This document shows, piece by piece, positions 19,229 through 28,150 of a stretch of DNA of 64,000 bases (position 1 is its first letter; every line of letters begins with the position of its first letter). A program made the translations under genes and the position numbers. Below the pieces are notes generated by a model, which saw only the letters and a program-made list of their open reading frames with translations, did not search any database and was not told where the DNA came from. This stretch comes from JAUZRW01 sp964549915 (GTDB lineage: Bacteria > Chloroflexota > Anaerolineae > Aggregatilineales > Phototrophicaceae), in the NCBI GenBank assembly GCA_964549915.1, contig CAZJWX010000005.1, positions 1 to 64,000 on the forward strand, written 5' to 3'.

Positions 19229-20464
19229 ATGGACGCAGTGCAATCCCCCCAAATCGAGACCTGCCCGGAGAATTTAGGATCAATGCGCAAGACCGCGCCG
19301 GATGTCGCGCAGCCCACGCCTCGCTACGAAGTCCGTGACGATGGCACCTGGGTCATCTATGGATTTTCGGAAGTGCGGCAAATCCTGCGCAGTGAATTCG
19401 TGCGGCAGGCCGGGTTCAGCGCGGAACGTGTGATCGAACAGGGCGGCGGCTTGATGCGCAATTTGCCGATTCTCTTCCTGGAAGGTGAACCGCATCACAA
19501 AGCACGCCGCGAGACCAACCGCTTCTTCACCCCCAGCATCACTGACCGCGCTTACCGCGATATGATGAACGATTTCGCGGATGACCTCATCGCCGACTTT
19601 CGCCAGAAGAAACGCGCTGACCTGAGCGACCTGAGCATGGAAATGGCGGTGCGCGTCGCGTCGCAGATCGTCGGCCTGACGAGCAGTCTCTTCCCGGACG
19701 GCCTCAAGAAGCGGCTGGAGTCGATGATCGAAGTGGGCGATATGATGCTGCATGATACGCCCGACTGGATCGCCTCGCTCTCATCGCAGTGGAGCACGGC
19801 ATCGTTCTTCCTGCTGGATGTGCTGCCCGCGATTCGCGAGCGGCGCAAAGAACCGCAGGACGATGTCATCAGCTATTTGATCGAACAGGACTATTCCAAT
19901 CTGGAGATCATGACGGAATGCATCGTCTACGGAGTGGCGGGGATGGTGACCACGCGCGAATTCATCGCGGTGGCGCTCTGGCACCTCTTCGAGCACCCGC
20001 ACCTGATGGAGCGCATGCGTGTGGGCAGCCAGGAAGAGCGCTACGCCATCTTGCACGAAATCCTGCGCCTGGAACCCGTCGTCGGGCATCTCTACCGCCG
20101 CACCACGAAGGAATTGTCCTTCGAGAGCGCAGGGCAGACCGTCACAATTCCGGCGGGGACGAAGCTCGATCTGCACATCGTCGCCGCCAATGCCGACGAC
20201 GACGCGATGGGCGACTCGCCGAATGCGCTCTGCCCGATGCGTGAGCGCGCCGAGATGCGCCCCAAAGTGCCCGAATTTGGCCTCAGCTTCGGAGACGGTG
20301 CGCATCGCTGCCCCGGAGCCTATGTTGCCATCCAGGAAAGCGACATCTTCATCCGCAAGCTGCTGGAAGTCCCCGGATTGCGCATCGAGCAGCCGCCGCA
20401 GGTGACGTACTTCCAGATCGCCGAGAGCTACGAGATTCGCGATTTCATCCTGGCGGCGGATTGA
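19229..20464 (+). CDS. Cytochrome P450 with an atypical I-helix
   Basis: A 411-residue soluble bacterial P450. The haem-ligand loop SFGDGAHRCPG places the Cys at 361; the ExxR pair is Glu 277 and Arg 280. The I-helix normally has an acidic residue before the oxygen-activating Thr; here it reads AGMVTT (237-242), with Val in that place. This may alter proton delivery, as in P450s that use peroxide or act on unusual substrates. No ferredoxin or reductase gene is adjacent. Start at ATG 19229; a second in-frame ATG is at 19283. Confidence 0.88.
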   Translation: MDAVQSPQIETCPENLGSMRKTAPDVAQPTPRYEVRDDGTWVIYGFSEVRQILRSEFVRQAGFSAERVIEQGGGLMRNLPILFLEGEPHHKARRETNRFFTPSITDRAYRDMMNDFADDLIADFRQKKRADLSDLSMEMAVRVASQIVGLTSSLFPDGLKKRLESMIEVGDMMLHDTPDWIASLSSQWSTASFFLLDVLPAIRERRKEPQDDVISYLIEQDYSNLEIMTECIVYGVAGMVTTREFIAVALWHLFEHPHLMERMRVGSQEERYAILHEILRLEPVVGHLYRRTTKELSFESAGQTVTIPAGTKLDLHIVAANADDDAMGDSPNALCPMRERAEMRPKVPEFGLSFGDGAHRCPGAYVAIQESDIFIRKLLEVPGLRIEQPPQVTYFQIAESYEIRDFILAAD

Positions 20465-20511
20465 CGCGAGTTTGGAGGAGCGGCCTGTCGCCTGCCGCGT
20501 CCCCAGGTTGG

Positions 20512-21468
20512 TCACTCGTTCCAGGCGCGGACGCCCCCCAGCGTGGTCGCGGCGCGGATGCCGCTGCGAATCGCCTGCGCGACGGCCTCGGCGGCGAACG
20601 TGCCGATGGCGGTTGCGTTCGAGGGCTTTTCGCCCGATGCCAGGGCGAAGATCGTATCGCCATCGAACATGGTGTGCGCCGGATTGATGCTGCGCGCGAT
20701 GCCGTCGTGCGCCATCTGCGCCACTTTGTTCACATGCGCCTTGCTCAGTCTGGCGTTGGTCGCCACTACGCCGATGACGGTGTTCTCATTGCTCGCGGAG
20801 AAATCCATGTGCGCCATGCCACGAATGGCGTTCAACATGCCGACGAAGCCGCCGTGTTCGCCGCGCAGTCCTGCCAGGATATTCCCGGCTTCGTCCAGCA
20901 CATCGCCGACGGCATTGACCGCAACCAGCGCCCCCACCCAGAGTCCGTCGCCCAGGTCGATGCTGGCAGAGCCGACGCCACCCTTGGTCGCGAATTCCAG
21001 CCCTTGCATCGCCCCACAGATTGCGCCCGTCCCCACGCCGACGCTGCCCTGCTCAACGGGGGAGTCGCTGGCGTTTTCGCAGGCGGCGTAGCCCATTGCC
21101 GCATCCGGTCGCACCTTCGAATCGCCCACGCGCAGGTCGAAGAGAATCGCCGCCGGGACAATGGGCACGATGAAGCCCGTTCCGGATTTGTACCCCATAC
21201 CGCGCTCTTCCAGGTACTGTACGACACCCTGCGCCGAGGCCAACCCGAACGCGCTGCCGCCGGAAAGAATCACCGCGCTCACTTCGGCGACATGATTCTG
21301 GGGTTGTAGCAGGTCGGTTTCGCGTGTCCCCGGTGCACCCCCACGCACATCCACCCCGCCAACGGTTCCCGGCGGGCAGATGACGACAGTGCAACCTGTT
21401 GCGGACTCGGTGTTGGTGGCGTGTCCCACCCGGAAACCCGGTACATCGACAAGGGTGTTGCTGCTCAT
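20512..21468 (-). CDS. P1-family (DmpA/S58) peptidase-like protein
   Basis: A 318-residue member of the DmpA/P1 family of N-terminal-nucleophile peptidases and amide hydrolases. Family signs are the opening TLVDVPGFRVGHATN, the glycine-rich GGSAFGLASAQG near residue 80, and VIGVVATNARLSK followed by DGDTIFALASG. These enzymes cleave themselves before a Ser or Thr nucleophile. I could not mark that residue with certainty; the branch with a Thr in this place fits. The start ATG at 21468 gives the standard N-terminus. It is convergent with the P450 gene and divergent from the esterase. Confidence 0.85.
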   Translation of the reverse strand: MSSNTLVDVPGFRVGHATNTESATGCTVVICPPGTVGGVDVRGGAPGTRETDLLQPQNHVAEVSAVILSGGSAFGLASAQGVVQYLEERGMGYKSGTGFIVPIVPAAILFDLRVGDSKVRPDAAMGYAACENASDSPVEQGSVGVGTGAICGAMQGLEFATKGGVGSASIDLGDGLWVGALVAVNAVGDVLDEAGNILAGLRGEHGGFVGMLNAIRGMAHMDFSASNENTVIGVVATNARLSKAHVNKVAQMAHDGIARSINPAHTMFDGDTIFALASGEKPSNATAIGTFAAEAVAQAIRSGIRAATTLGGVRAWNE

Positions 21469-21633
21469 GATGCTTCCTCGGTATAGGCTCTGGCAAGTAG
21501 GCGGGGATTGTAGCATATCCCCGTGCATGAGAACGCTTTTTTGCCATCTCTGAGCGAGGATTTACGCACCGTTCACGCGGGAGTCGTATCATGCAAGGCG
21601 ATCCCTTGAATTGAAAAACGGGTTGAGCGAAAC

Positions 21634-22515
21634 ATGAAGCGCATTCTGGTACTCTGTACGGTCTTCTTGCTGGCGCTGCCGCTGCTGGCGCAAGAGGCAC
21701 AGACCCTGGTTGATGTGCCCTATGTGCCGGATGAACACGAGCGACAGGTGCTGGATATTTACCTGCCACAGGATGCTGCATCTCCTGCACCAACGCTGCT
21801 GATGATTCATGGTGGCGGCTACATCTTTGGTGATAAGGACGAGATGCGCGGTGTCGCACGTCATTTTCAGGAGCGCGGCTATGCGGTCATTGCGCCCAAT
21901 TATCGCCTTGCCCCGGATTACACCTATCCCGCGCAGATCGAAGATGTCTTCTGTGCGCTGGCCTGGACGATTGCCCACGCCGATGAATACAACCTCGATC
22001 CGGCACGGCTGGTGATCGTAGGCGAATCTGCCGGGGCGAATGCTGCTGCGCTCCTGGGAACGGTCGATGCACCAGAGCAGTATCTGGCGGGCTGCGCCTA
22101 CGATCTCCCAGACGATTTCGAGCCGCAGGGCGTCGTCGCTTATTACATGCCCGTCGACCTGACGAGCTGCGAATGTGATGCCGCGCAGCGGATGGCGGCG
22201 CTCTATCTCGGCATCCCGGAGACCGAAATTGAGAATGTGGGCGAATTGCGCTCCGTCTGGGCGGATGCCTCGCCCCTGGCCTGGATTGACGAAGACGATC
22301 CACCGTTTTTCCTGGTGCATGGCGAACTGGACAGTCTGGTGCCGCTGAGCGAGTCCGAGGCATTCCAGCGTGCATATCGGGCTGTGGGCGGGGAGGTCTC
22401 CTTACTCACGATTCCGCTGCTGAATCACGGTTTTTTCCGCCTGGTGGGGTTGCCCCCGGTGCGCAATGCCCTGGATGAAGTTGAAGCGTTTGTCGCTGAT
22501 GTGCTGGCGCAGTGA
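21634..22515 (+). CDS. Secreted alpha/beta-hydrolase (esterase/lipase type)
   Basis: A 293-residue hydrolase with an N-terminal signal peptide (residues 1-20, cleavage near LLAQ). The oxyanion motif HGGGY is at 59-63, nucleophile Ser 132 in GESAGAN, Asp 233 in HGELDSLVPL and His 265 in LLNHGFF: a complete triad of the hormone-sensitive lipase-like branch. It should act outside the membrane on short esters or acylated glycans. Two Cys pairs (108/153 and 179/181) may form disulfides. The gene stands alone with its own upstream gap. Confidence 0.88.
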   Translation: MKRILVLCTVFLLALPLLAQEAQTLVDVPYVPDEHERQVLDIYLPQDAASPAPTLLMIHGGGYIFGDKDEMRGVARHFQERGYAVIAPNYRLAPDYTYPAQIEDVFCALAWTIAHADEYNLDPARLVIVGESAGANAAALLGTVDAPEQYLAGCAYDLPDDFEPQGVVAYYMPVDLTSCECDAAQRMAALYLGIPETEIENVGELRSVWADASPLAWIDEDDPPFFLVHGELDSLVPLSESEAFQRAYRAVGGEVSLLTIPLLNHGFFRLVGLPPVRNALDEVEAFVADVLAQ

Positions 22516-22669
22516 TGGCCCCGGATGGCTGCACGGACGGCTATTGTGTCGTGTGATTCAGCTTATTTTGATGCGATTGCCCTGGCTGCCATCCCCAATC
22601 AATTGCCCTTAGGCCTGCTTTAGCCCATAATCAATATAAGTGATCCACGCCAGTCGGGAGAAGCAGCAA

Positions 22670-24100
22670 ATGGCAGAGGCAAGACGCTTCAAGGTAGTTA
22701 ATGGCCCGCTATCCATCCGCGATGCACCCAATGGGGAGCGCCTCGGCGAGACATTGGCCTACGGCACGGAAATCGATGTCATGCCGGATTCGCGTACCGA
22801 GGTCGGCGGTTACGTCTGGTGGCAGCATGACAAAGGCTGGTCAGCGGAGAAAGCGCTCTGGGGTGACTCGCGCTTCATGGTGGAAATTGGCGCTCTGGCG
22901 GACGATGAACCGCGCACATTTGAAGTCGCTGTCAGCCGCCTGAGCGTGCGAGAAGCACCGGGAGGCACGCGGTTGCCGGATTTCCTCTCGCGCGGCGACA
23001 TCATCACCACCGTGCCAGGATCGCGCACCGTCGATGAGCGCTACATCTGGTGGCAGCATGATAAGGGCTGGTCAGCCGAGAGCACTGTAGACGGGCGTCT
23101 GGTCTACATGCGCGAAGTCTTCGACGTGAAACCCGAAGAGGGTGAAGGCGGCGAAGCAACGCCCCCCGCAGCCCCCACCCCGCCCGATCACCCGGAAGGG
23201 ACGGCGTTGATGGGCGTGGTGCAGCCTGTGAAGGTGCGCTATTCCCCCTCAACCAACCCCAACCTGGGCTACATTCGGATGCTGCGGCGCGGCGAATCCG
23301 TGATGGCGGATTTCAACACGCTGACCTTCGCTGACAATTACTGGTGGGTCAAGCACGAATTTGGCTGGACGGCCTGGCAGAATGTGGACGGTACGGAGAT
23401 GTACCTCGCGCTTCCGGGAACGGTGCCGGGTGTGCTGGTCATCGGCGAAGATGGCCCCCGCGCAGAAGACCTGCCCGGCCTCGGCAGCCTGATCCTGCGT
23501 TCTCCGGTCGATATTGAACAAACGCAGTGGTTCCAGTATTTCGGCAACAACGTCTTCGCTTATCAATACGGGCACAAGTACAACTACGACGGCTATTCCC
23601 AGGGCTTGCACGGCGGCCTGGATTTCGGCAACAGTATCCGCAGCGGCATCCCGGTCTACGCCGGAATCAACGCCACATATGATAGCGTGGATACCAGCCG
23701 TTCGGGGAATTTCCTGGTGCGGCTGCGCACTGATGATTACCTCATCATCTACCAGCACATCATCCGCCCGCGTCCCTTCACGCCGGGGCAGGCCATCACG
23801 CCGGATACGGTTCTCGCGGAAATCCAGACGACGGCGCAAGGTGGCTCCGATCATCTGCATTTTGAGATTCGTCTGCTGCGCCAGTGGATCATCAATCCGC
23901 TGCTGCTGATGCCCGACACGATAGTCAATGCCATCACCGATCGTTTCAACCCGGCGCGGCTGCGCACCAACAACGTCACCGACTCGGAATTGTATTACTT
24001 CTACAAGACGGACACCTGGACGAAGTGGACGACTCCGCTGGAGCAGCCCATGATCAAGCTGGGGGGTGATCCGGTAGGCCCGCGCTACGAAGGACATTGA
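22670..24100 (+). CDS. SH3-repeat protein with M23-type peptidase domain
   Basis: A 476-residue protein. Three SH3-like repeats lie at about 8-62, 85-137 and 183-237, each ending in a similar WWQHDKGWSAE-type strand (the third is WWVKHEFGWTAW). After a proline-rich linker and a longer spacer comes an M23 fold from about 300. Zinc ligands are recognisable: His 314 and Asp 318 in HGGLD, and His 395 and 397 in HLHFE. The extra catalytic His would be in YQHI (363). No signal peptide is visible at the ATG 22670, which has GGGAG 9 bases upstream, so export is uncertain. It probably binds or cuts peptidoglycan or another surface polymer. Confidence 0.82.
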   Translation: MAEARRFKVVNGPLSIRDAPNGERLGETLAYGTEIDVMPDSRTEVGGYVWWQHDKGWSAEKALWGDSRFMVEIGALADDEPRTFEVAVSRLSVREAPGGTRLPDFLSRGDIITTVPGSRTVDERYIWWQHDKGWSAESTVDGRLVYMREVFDVKPEEGEGGEATPPAAPTPPDHPEGTALMGVVQPVKVRYSPSTNPNLGYIRMLRRGESVMADFNTLTFADNYWWVKHEFGWTAWQNVDGTEMYLALPGTVPGVLVIGEDGPRAEDLPGLGSLILRSPVDIEQTQWFQYFGNNVFAYQYGHKYNYDGYSQGLHGGLDFGNSIRSGIPVYAGINATYDSVDTSRSGNFLVRLRTDDYLIIYQHIIRPRPFTPGQAITPDTVLAEIQTTAQGGSDHLHFEIRLLRQWIINPLLLMPDTIVNAITDRFNPARLRTNNVTDSELYYFYKTDTWTKWTTPLEQPMIKLGGDPVGPRYEGH

Positions 24101-24429
24101 GGCAGCCATTGAGGTAGCCACCAGCGCAATCTGTAACACAGGCCGTTAAAAGCTGAGCGGGGGCACTCTAGCTCTCCTGATGTGTGCGACTCACCGGGTG
24201 GATGCGCATCAGGAGCGGTGCCCATTGCCCTCTCTCCCGCACGGAAGAGGTTTTTAGGCGTGCGTGTTTCGCGCCCTAGCCCCCCTTCGTGGGAGAAGCT
24301 GAAGCCACTGGCGTGGATTTGCCATTCCGCTTCTTACAGAAAACAACCCGTGCCGTGTTGAGGCCAGGCCAATCTAGAGGGGATACACTGTCAAATAAGT
24401 ATGCCTGCTCGCCGAATCGCGCATCTTGG
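24101..24429. other. 329-base gap with a large imperfect stem-loop
   Basis: No gene. GGGCAC (24161-24166) pairs with GTGCCC (24218-24223) and inside it CTCCTGATG (24174-24182) with CATCAGGAG (24207-24215). A second pair, CCTCT/AGAGG around 24232-24250, is followed by five T. The region lies between convergent genes and could end transcription on both sides; the CCCTCTCCC-like bases resemble degenerate intergenic repeats seen in related phyla. Confidence 0.45.
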
Positions 24430-25380
24430 TCATAACAGATTCAACTGCTCCTCAGCAGCGATGGCAGCGTCGGCAGTCATGCCCAGTTTGTCGAAGAGGG
24501 CGCTGGCTTCCTGGTAAAGCTGCAAGGCAGGTCGGCGGCGCTGCTGTGCCAGCAAACTGCGTGCGTAATGATGCAGCGTGCGGGCGGTCTCGGCCTCGGC
24601 TTCGATGTCGCGGAAGGCTTGCAGCGCCGTGCGGAAGAAGGCTTCCGGGTCTGCCGGGCGTGGTTCAGGCAGGGCGCTGAGGGCATCTGCCAGAATCCGA
24701 TGTGCCAGCCCGATCATCATGACGTTATCGGCTTCCTGCGCCCAATGCAGGGCTTCATTGGCTTGCTCCCAGGCCGCACCGGGGTTCTCCCGCGCCAGTT
24801 CGATCTGCGCCAGCCCGTAGTGCAACTCTGTGAGAAACTCCTCGCGATTTTGATCCCCCGGCTTCAGCCGTTGCGCCAGTTGGTAGCTGTGCAGCAGGGC
24901 GCGATGGGCGTCGTCAAACTGGCGCATCTGCACCATCACCAGCCCTTCGTTGAGCATGGCAGCGACCTGAATACGCACATCGCCGAAGCGTTCCGCCGTC
25001 TCGTGGGCGCTGTGGTACAGGCGGCGTGCGCGATGGTATTCCCCACGAAAGCGGTAGTTCTCGCCCTGATTGAGTTCGATGATGGCGATGCGACGCTGGT
25101 TCTGCACGCGCTCGAAGAGGTCGTGCGCCTTTTTGTAGTGCAGGATGCTGATGCTGTAATTGCCCAGGAAGTGCTGGACGTAGCCGCAGAGGTGCTCCGC
25201 GCGTCCCTGGTTGGCGTAGTGTCCGTTGGCAGCCGCTTCTGCGCCCAACTGCTTGAGCTTCTCCAGCACCTCGCTGTGGGGCACGTCGCCACGCTCCCAA
25301 CGCTGCACCAGTTCCAGACACAGAACGTCAAAATCCGGTGACGGCTCCGATGCCGCCGCCGATGGCATTTGCCTGACCAT
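24430..25380 (-). CDS. Tetratricopeptide-repeat protein
   Basis: A 316-residue all-helical protein. At least six TPR-like units are visible from about residue 50 to 310, with the typical small-large-Ala pattern (for example AEHLCGYVQHFLGNYSISI, then RARRLYHSAHETAERFGD). Such proteins act as scaffolds for protein contacts; here no partner can be named. No signal peptide is present. The first Met at 25380 is used; one at 25368 is also possible. It is divergent from the YbaK-type gene. Confidence 0.8.
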   Translation of the reverse strand: MVRQMPSAAASEPSPDFDVLCLELVQRWERGDVPHSEVLEKLKQLGAEAAANGHYANQGRAEHLCGYVQHFLGNYSISILHYKKAHDLFERVQNQRRIAIIELNQGENYRFRGEYHRARRLYHSAHETAERFGDVRIQVAAMLNEGLVMVQMRQFDDAHRALLHSYQLAQRLKPGDQNREEFLTELHYGLAQIELARENPGAAWEQANEALHWAQEADNVMMIGLAHRILADALSALPEPRPADPEAFFRTALQAFRDIEAEAETARTLHHYARSLLAQQRRRPALQLYQEASALFDKLGMTADAAIAAEEQLNLL

Positions 25381-25452
25381 CGTCTCACCCCGTCACTTGT
25401 CGTTACACGATATTGCGAATTGGTAGGGAGCATAACAGATGCATCCCAAAAC

Positions 25453-25461
25453 TGCTATAGT
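25453..25461 (+). promoter_or_regulatory. Extended -10 promoter before the YbaK-type gene
   Basis: TGC followed by TATAGT (25456-25461), 57 bases before the ATG at 25519. It matches the extended -10 element found before other genes in the window (26273, 27699, 61551). Confidence 0.45.
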
Positions 25462-25518
25462 TGGGCTGGCGCAAGGCTGCGCTATTTGTCCACGCACCGA
25501 CTCCGGGAGCCTTTCATC

Positions 25519-26004
25519 ATGGAACCTCTCACATCCGAAGACGTACGCCGCGCACTGCACGCTGTCGATCCCAGTATTGAACTGCTCACTTACGACGAAT
25601 CCACCGCCACATCGGAACTCGCCGCCGCCGCCATTGGCTGTGAAGTCGCACAGATTGCCAAGAGCATCTGCCTGCTGGTGGCTGGTGATCCGGTGCTGGT
25701 GGTGATGAGCGGCACACGCCAGGTTGATGACAGGAAAGTCGCCGCCCTCTATGGCGTGGGGCGCAAGAAAGTCAAAATGGCCAGGGCCGACCAGTGCATC
25801 GAGATTTTCGGCTATCCGCCCGGGGGTGTGCCGCCTGTTGGTCATCGCCGGGAAGGCATTCGCATTCACCTGGACGAATCGCTGCACGGCTTCGAGCAGG
25901 TCTATGCTGCTGCGGGTTCCTCGAATGTGAATTTTGGCGTCACGCCGCAGCAGCTTGAGGCCATCACCGGGGCGAGCTGGATTGATCTGGCGAAGGATAG
26001 CTAG
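25519..26004 (+). CDS. YbaK/EbsC-type aminoacyl-tRNA deacylase
   Basis: A 161-residue protein of the YbaK/ProX superfamily that removes mischarged amino acids from tRNA. The conserved Lys is in VAQIAKSICLLV (residue 48) and the loop GYPPGGVPPVGH (about 110-121) is characteristic. The length is that of a free-standing editing protein. Which amino acid it clears (cysteine, alanine or other) cannot be read from sequence. The ATG at 25519 starts at the family's normal N-terminus. Confidence 0.88.
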   Translation: MEPLTSEDVRRALHAVDPSIELLTYDESTATSELAAAAIGCEVAQIAKSICLLVAGDPVLVVMSGTRQVDDRKVAALYGVGRKKVKMARADQCIEIFGYPPGGVPPVGHRREGIRIHLDESLHGFEQVYAAAGSSNVNFGVTPQQLEAITGASWIDLAKDS

Positions 26005-26323
26005 GAGGCCCGCCCCGGTGGTTCGGCGGGACATGCGTTTATCAACTTCGACTGTGAACTGTGTCGTGAACATTAGGCCGTTGCAGCAGGGGTTGTTCTG
26101 TAGGGAAGCGCAGACCAGCCCCTGTGCTTTTGCGGCACGTTGTCCGTAAACCATTTCCGTCCCGGAGAAAGAAAAACGTACAGAGACCCTGTGTGGCCTT
26201 CCTGGGCGGTCACTTTGTCTCAGAAGCGCATAAGTTCCGCCGTGCCGGATTCCGGGGTTGGGGGTTGTCTTATGCTATAATGCGTCCAATCGCATCGGAA
26301 AACTGCATGGAGTACCACATCCC
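26005..26323 (+). promoter_or_regulatory. 319-base gap with an extended -10 promoter
   Basis: TGC-TATAAT at 26273-26281 is a perfect extended -10 element 43 bases before the ATG of the M50 protease gene. The rest of the gap holds no gene I can support; an open frame across it is short and has no start signal. Confidence 0.55.
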
Positions 26324-27079
26324 ATGTTATTGATGGGCAATATCACAATCGAAGGTTTGATCGCAGCGGGCATCGTGCTGTTCTTCGGCATGGGCATTCA
26401 CGAATACGCGCACGCCCTGGTTGCCGACTGGTGGGGCGATCCCACACCGCGCGAACACGGACGCCTGACGCCCAATCCTATCGTGCATATCAACTGGGTC
26501 GGCTGGTTGATGTTCCTAGTGATCGGCTTCGGTATCCTGGGGTCTGTCCCCGTGTCACCCAACCGGATGCGCAACCCGCGCTGGGGCAGCTTCTGGACTT
26601 CGTTCGCCGGGCCGCTCTCCAACTTGATCCAGGCAGCGGGCTATGCGCTGGTCTATCGCCTCATCACCAGTGGCCCCGGCCTCTCGTTCTTCTCCAGCCT
26701 CGGGCCGGATTTCCTGAGTTCCCCGGTCTTCGGCTTCATCGGGCTGCTGCTGGTCTACGGTGTATTCTTCAACGTGCTGCTCTTCGTCTTCAATCTGCTG
26801 CCGCTCTTCCCGATTGATGGTTGGCGCATGATGCTGGCGGTACTGCCCGGTCGCGGTGTGGAACGCCAGAGCATTCCCGGCTTCCTCTGGCAGAACGCTG
26901 CGCCGATTGCGCGTTTCTTGTATGAACCAGCCTATACCTGGCAGAACTGGGCACAGGTGACGCAGTACGTCTTCTTCGGCCTGCTGCTGCTGAGTTTCGC
27001 CATCCCGCCGCTGAATATCTTCGGCCTGGTGATCGGCGAACCGACCTTCACGATTTACTCGCTGCTGATTGGTTCCTAG
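26324..27079 (+). CDS. M50-type site-2 protease-like membrane protein
   Basis: A 251-residue multi-pass membrane protein. The zinc motif HEYAH occupies residues 26-30 in the first helix and the third ligand is Asp 165 in NLLPLFPIDGW, the S2P-type NxxPxxxxDG motif. PNPIVHINWVGW near 51-62 and AGPLSNLIQAAG near 95-107 match the second and third conserved stretches. No PDZ domain is present. Such proteases cut membrane segments of regulators such as anti-sigma factors, but its target is unknown. The HD gene begins 5 bases later. Confidence 0.9.
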   Translation: MLLMGNITIEGLIAAGIVLFFGMGIHEYAHALVADWWGDPTPREHGRLTPNPIVHINWVGWLMFLVIGFGILGSVPVSPNRMRNPRWGSFWTSFAGPLSNLIQAAGYALVYRLITSGPGLSFFSSLGPDFLSSPVFGFIGLLLVYGVFFNVLLFVFNLLPLFPIDGWRMMLAVLPGRGVERQSIPGFLWQNAAPIARFLYEPAYTWQNWAQVTQYVFFGLLLLSFAIPPLNIFGLVIGEPTFTIYSLLIGS

Positions 27080-27084
27080 GCGGT

Positions 27085-27609
27085 ATGGCGGCATTGCAGC
27101 GCATTCAACAGGGGGTGCGGGCGCTCTTCTCTTTTACGCAGGAAGTGGACTACGCGCTGGCGAGTCGCTACCTGGATGAAGAGCAGCTTGCCCTCTTCCG
27201 GCAGTTAGCCCGCAGCGAACAACTGCATAGCCTGAACGTGCTGCGGGCCGTGCTGGGGCAGGCTCCGGAGACGCCGCATGATCTGGCGGTGGCGGCGCTC
27301 CTGCACGACATCGGCAAAACTCGCTATCGGATGGCGCTCTGGGAGCGCACGGCGGTGGTGCTCCTGCGCAAACTCGCCCCGGCACTCTACGAATCCTGGA
27401 GCGCACCCGGCACGCTGGATGACTGGCGTGCCCCCTTCGGCGTCTACCGCTATCATCCACAGTGGGGCGCTGAACTATTGCAAGCGACCACGATTTCGCC
27501 GCGTGCCCTCTGGCTGGTGCAGCATCATCAGGAAGATGCCGCGCAGTGGCGGGCACACCCGCATCACACGCTGCTGCTGCGCCTGCAAAAGGCCGACGAT
27601 GCCAATTGA
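27085..27609 (+). CDS. HD-domain putative phosphohydrolase
   Basis: A 174-residue protein of the HD superfamily. The metal site is clear: His 48, then His 74-Asp 75 in LLHDIGKTRYR, and a later His near 131 (YRYHPQWGAELL). The C-terminal part (VQHHQEDAAQWR) has further His residues typical of metal sites. It lacks the GYP motif of cyclic-di-GMP enzymes, so a nucleotide or phosphate-ester hydrolase is all that can be said. It shares its transcript with the M50 protease. Confidence 0.82.
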   Translation: MAALQRIQQGVRALFSFTQEVDYALASRYLDEEQLALFRQLARSEQLHSLNVLRAVLGQAPETPHDLAVAALLHDIGKTRYRMALWERTAVVLLRKLAPALYESWSAPGTLDDWRAPFGVYRYHPQWGAELLQATTISPRALWLVQHHQEDAAQWRAHPHHTLLLRLQKADDAN

Positions 27610-27680
27610 GGGGTTCTATCATTTCTGCAACAAGCCTCCTGTAACGTCCCAAAAATCCTTGAAACGCCGAGCTTCCGCGT

Positions 27681-27707
27681 TTGCAGACGCGCATCTGCTG
27701 CTACAAT
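27681..27707 (+). promoter_or_regulatory. Promoter for the small charged protein
   Basis: TTGCAG (27681-27686) and TACAAT (27702-27707) are 15 bases apart, with TG at 27699-27700 as an extended -10. The ATG is at 27754. The gene therefore has its own transcription start rather than only read-through from the HD gene. Confidence 0.45.
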
Positions 27708-27753
27708 AGGGACGTTTTTAGCGGATTTATGCTGATGAGGAGTTGGCAGACCC

Positions 27754-28032
27754 ATGAGTGCCGGGTTCGATCATCTGATGAAAATCTTGCAGGACAAGAA
27801 GACCCTCACGCCGGAAGATGTGGAAGCAGCCGAAAAAGAGCATGGTGCGCTGACCGATGAAGAGAAGCTCCAGCTAGAGGCCGAGAAACACAAGGTAGAG
27901 CGTGATGGGGACGCCACCATCACGATGGAACAATACTTAGAAGCGACGAAGACGCTGGATACGGCAGAAGAAGGCAGTGAAGAATACAAAAAAGCCGAGG
28001 CCATTGTGGAGAAATTCGAGAGCGGCATGTAG
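27754..28032 (+). CDS. Small highly charged protein of unknown function
   Basis: 92 residues, very rich in Glu, Lys and Asp, with predicted alpha-helical stretches such as EKLQLEAEKHKVERDG. There are no Cys, no membrane segment and no signal peptide. It has its own promoter and an ordinary codon composition, so I regard it as a real gene. I do not recognise a family. It lies between the HD gene and the VanW gene, with no clear functional tie to either. Confidence 0.6.
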   Translation: MSAGFDHLMKILQDKKTLTPEDVEAAEKEHGALTDEEKLQLEAEKHKVERDGDATITMEQYLEATKTLDTAEEGSEEYKKAEAIVEKFESGM

Positions 28033-28150
28033 CGGCGTAGGATGAATTGCAAGTTCTGAACACTGTGGTAAGAATTTTGCGGTATACCGGTGTGGAATGA
28101 TCGTGAGTGTAACCGTGAGTGTAGATGTTGAGTACAGGTAGGGTACGAGC

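Noticed and set aside
26124..26333. 69-codon frame in the gap before the M50 protease gene
   Set aside because: It overlaps a perfect extended -10 promoter and the next gene's start and has no family character.
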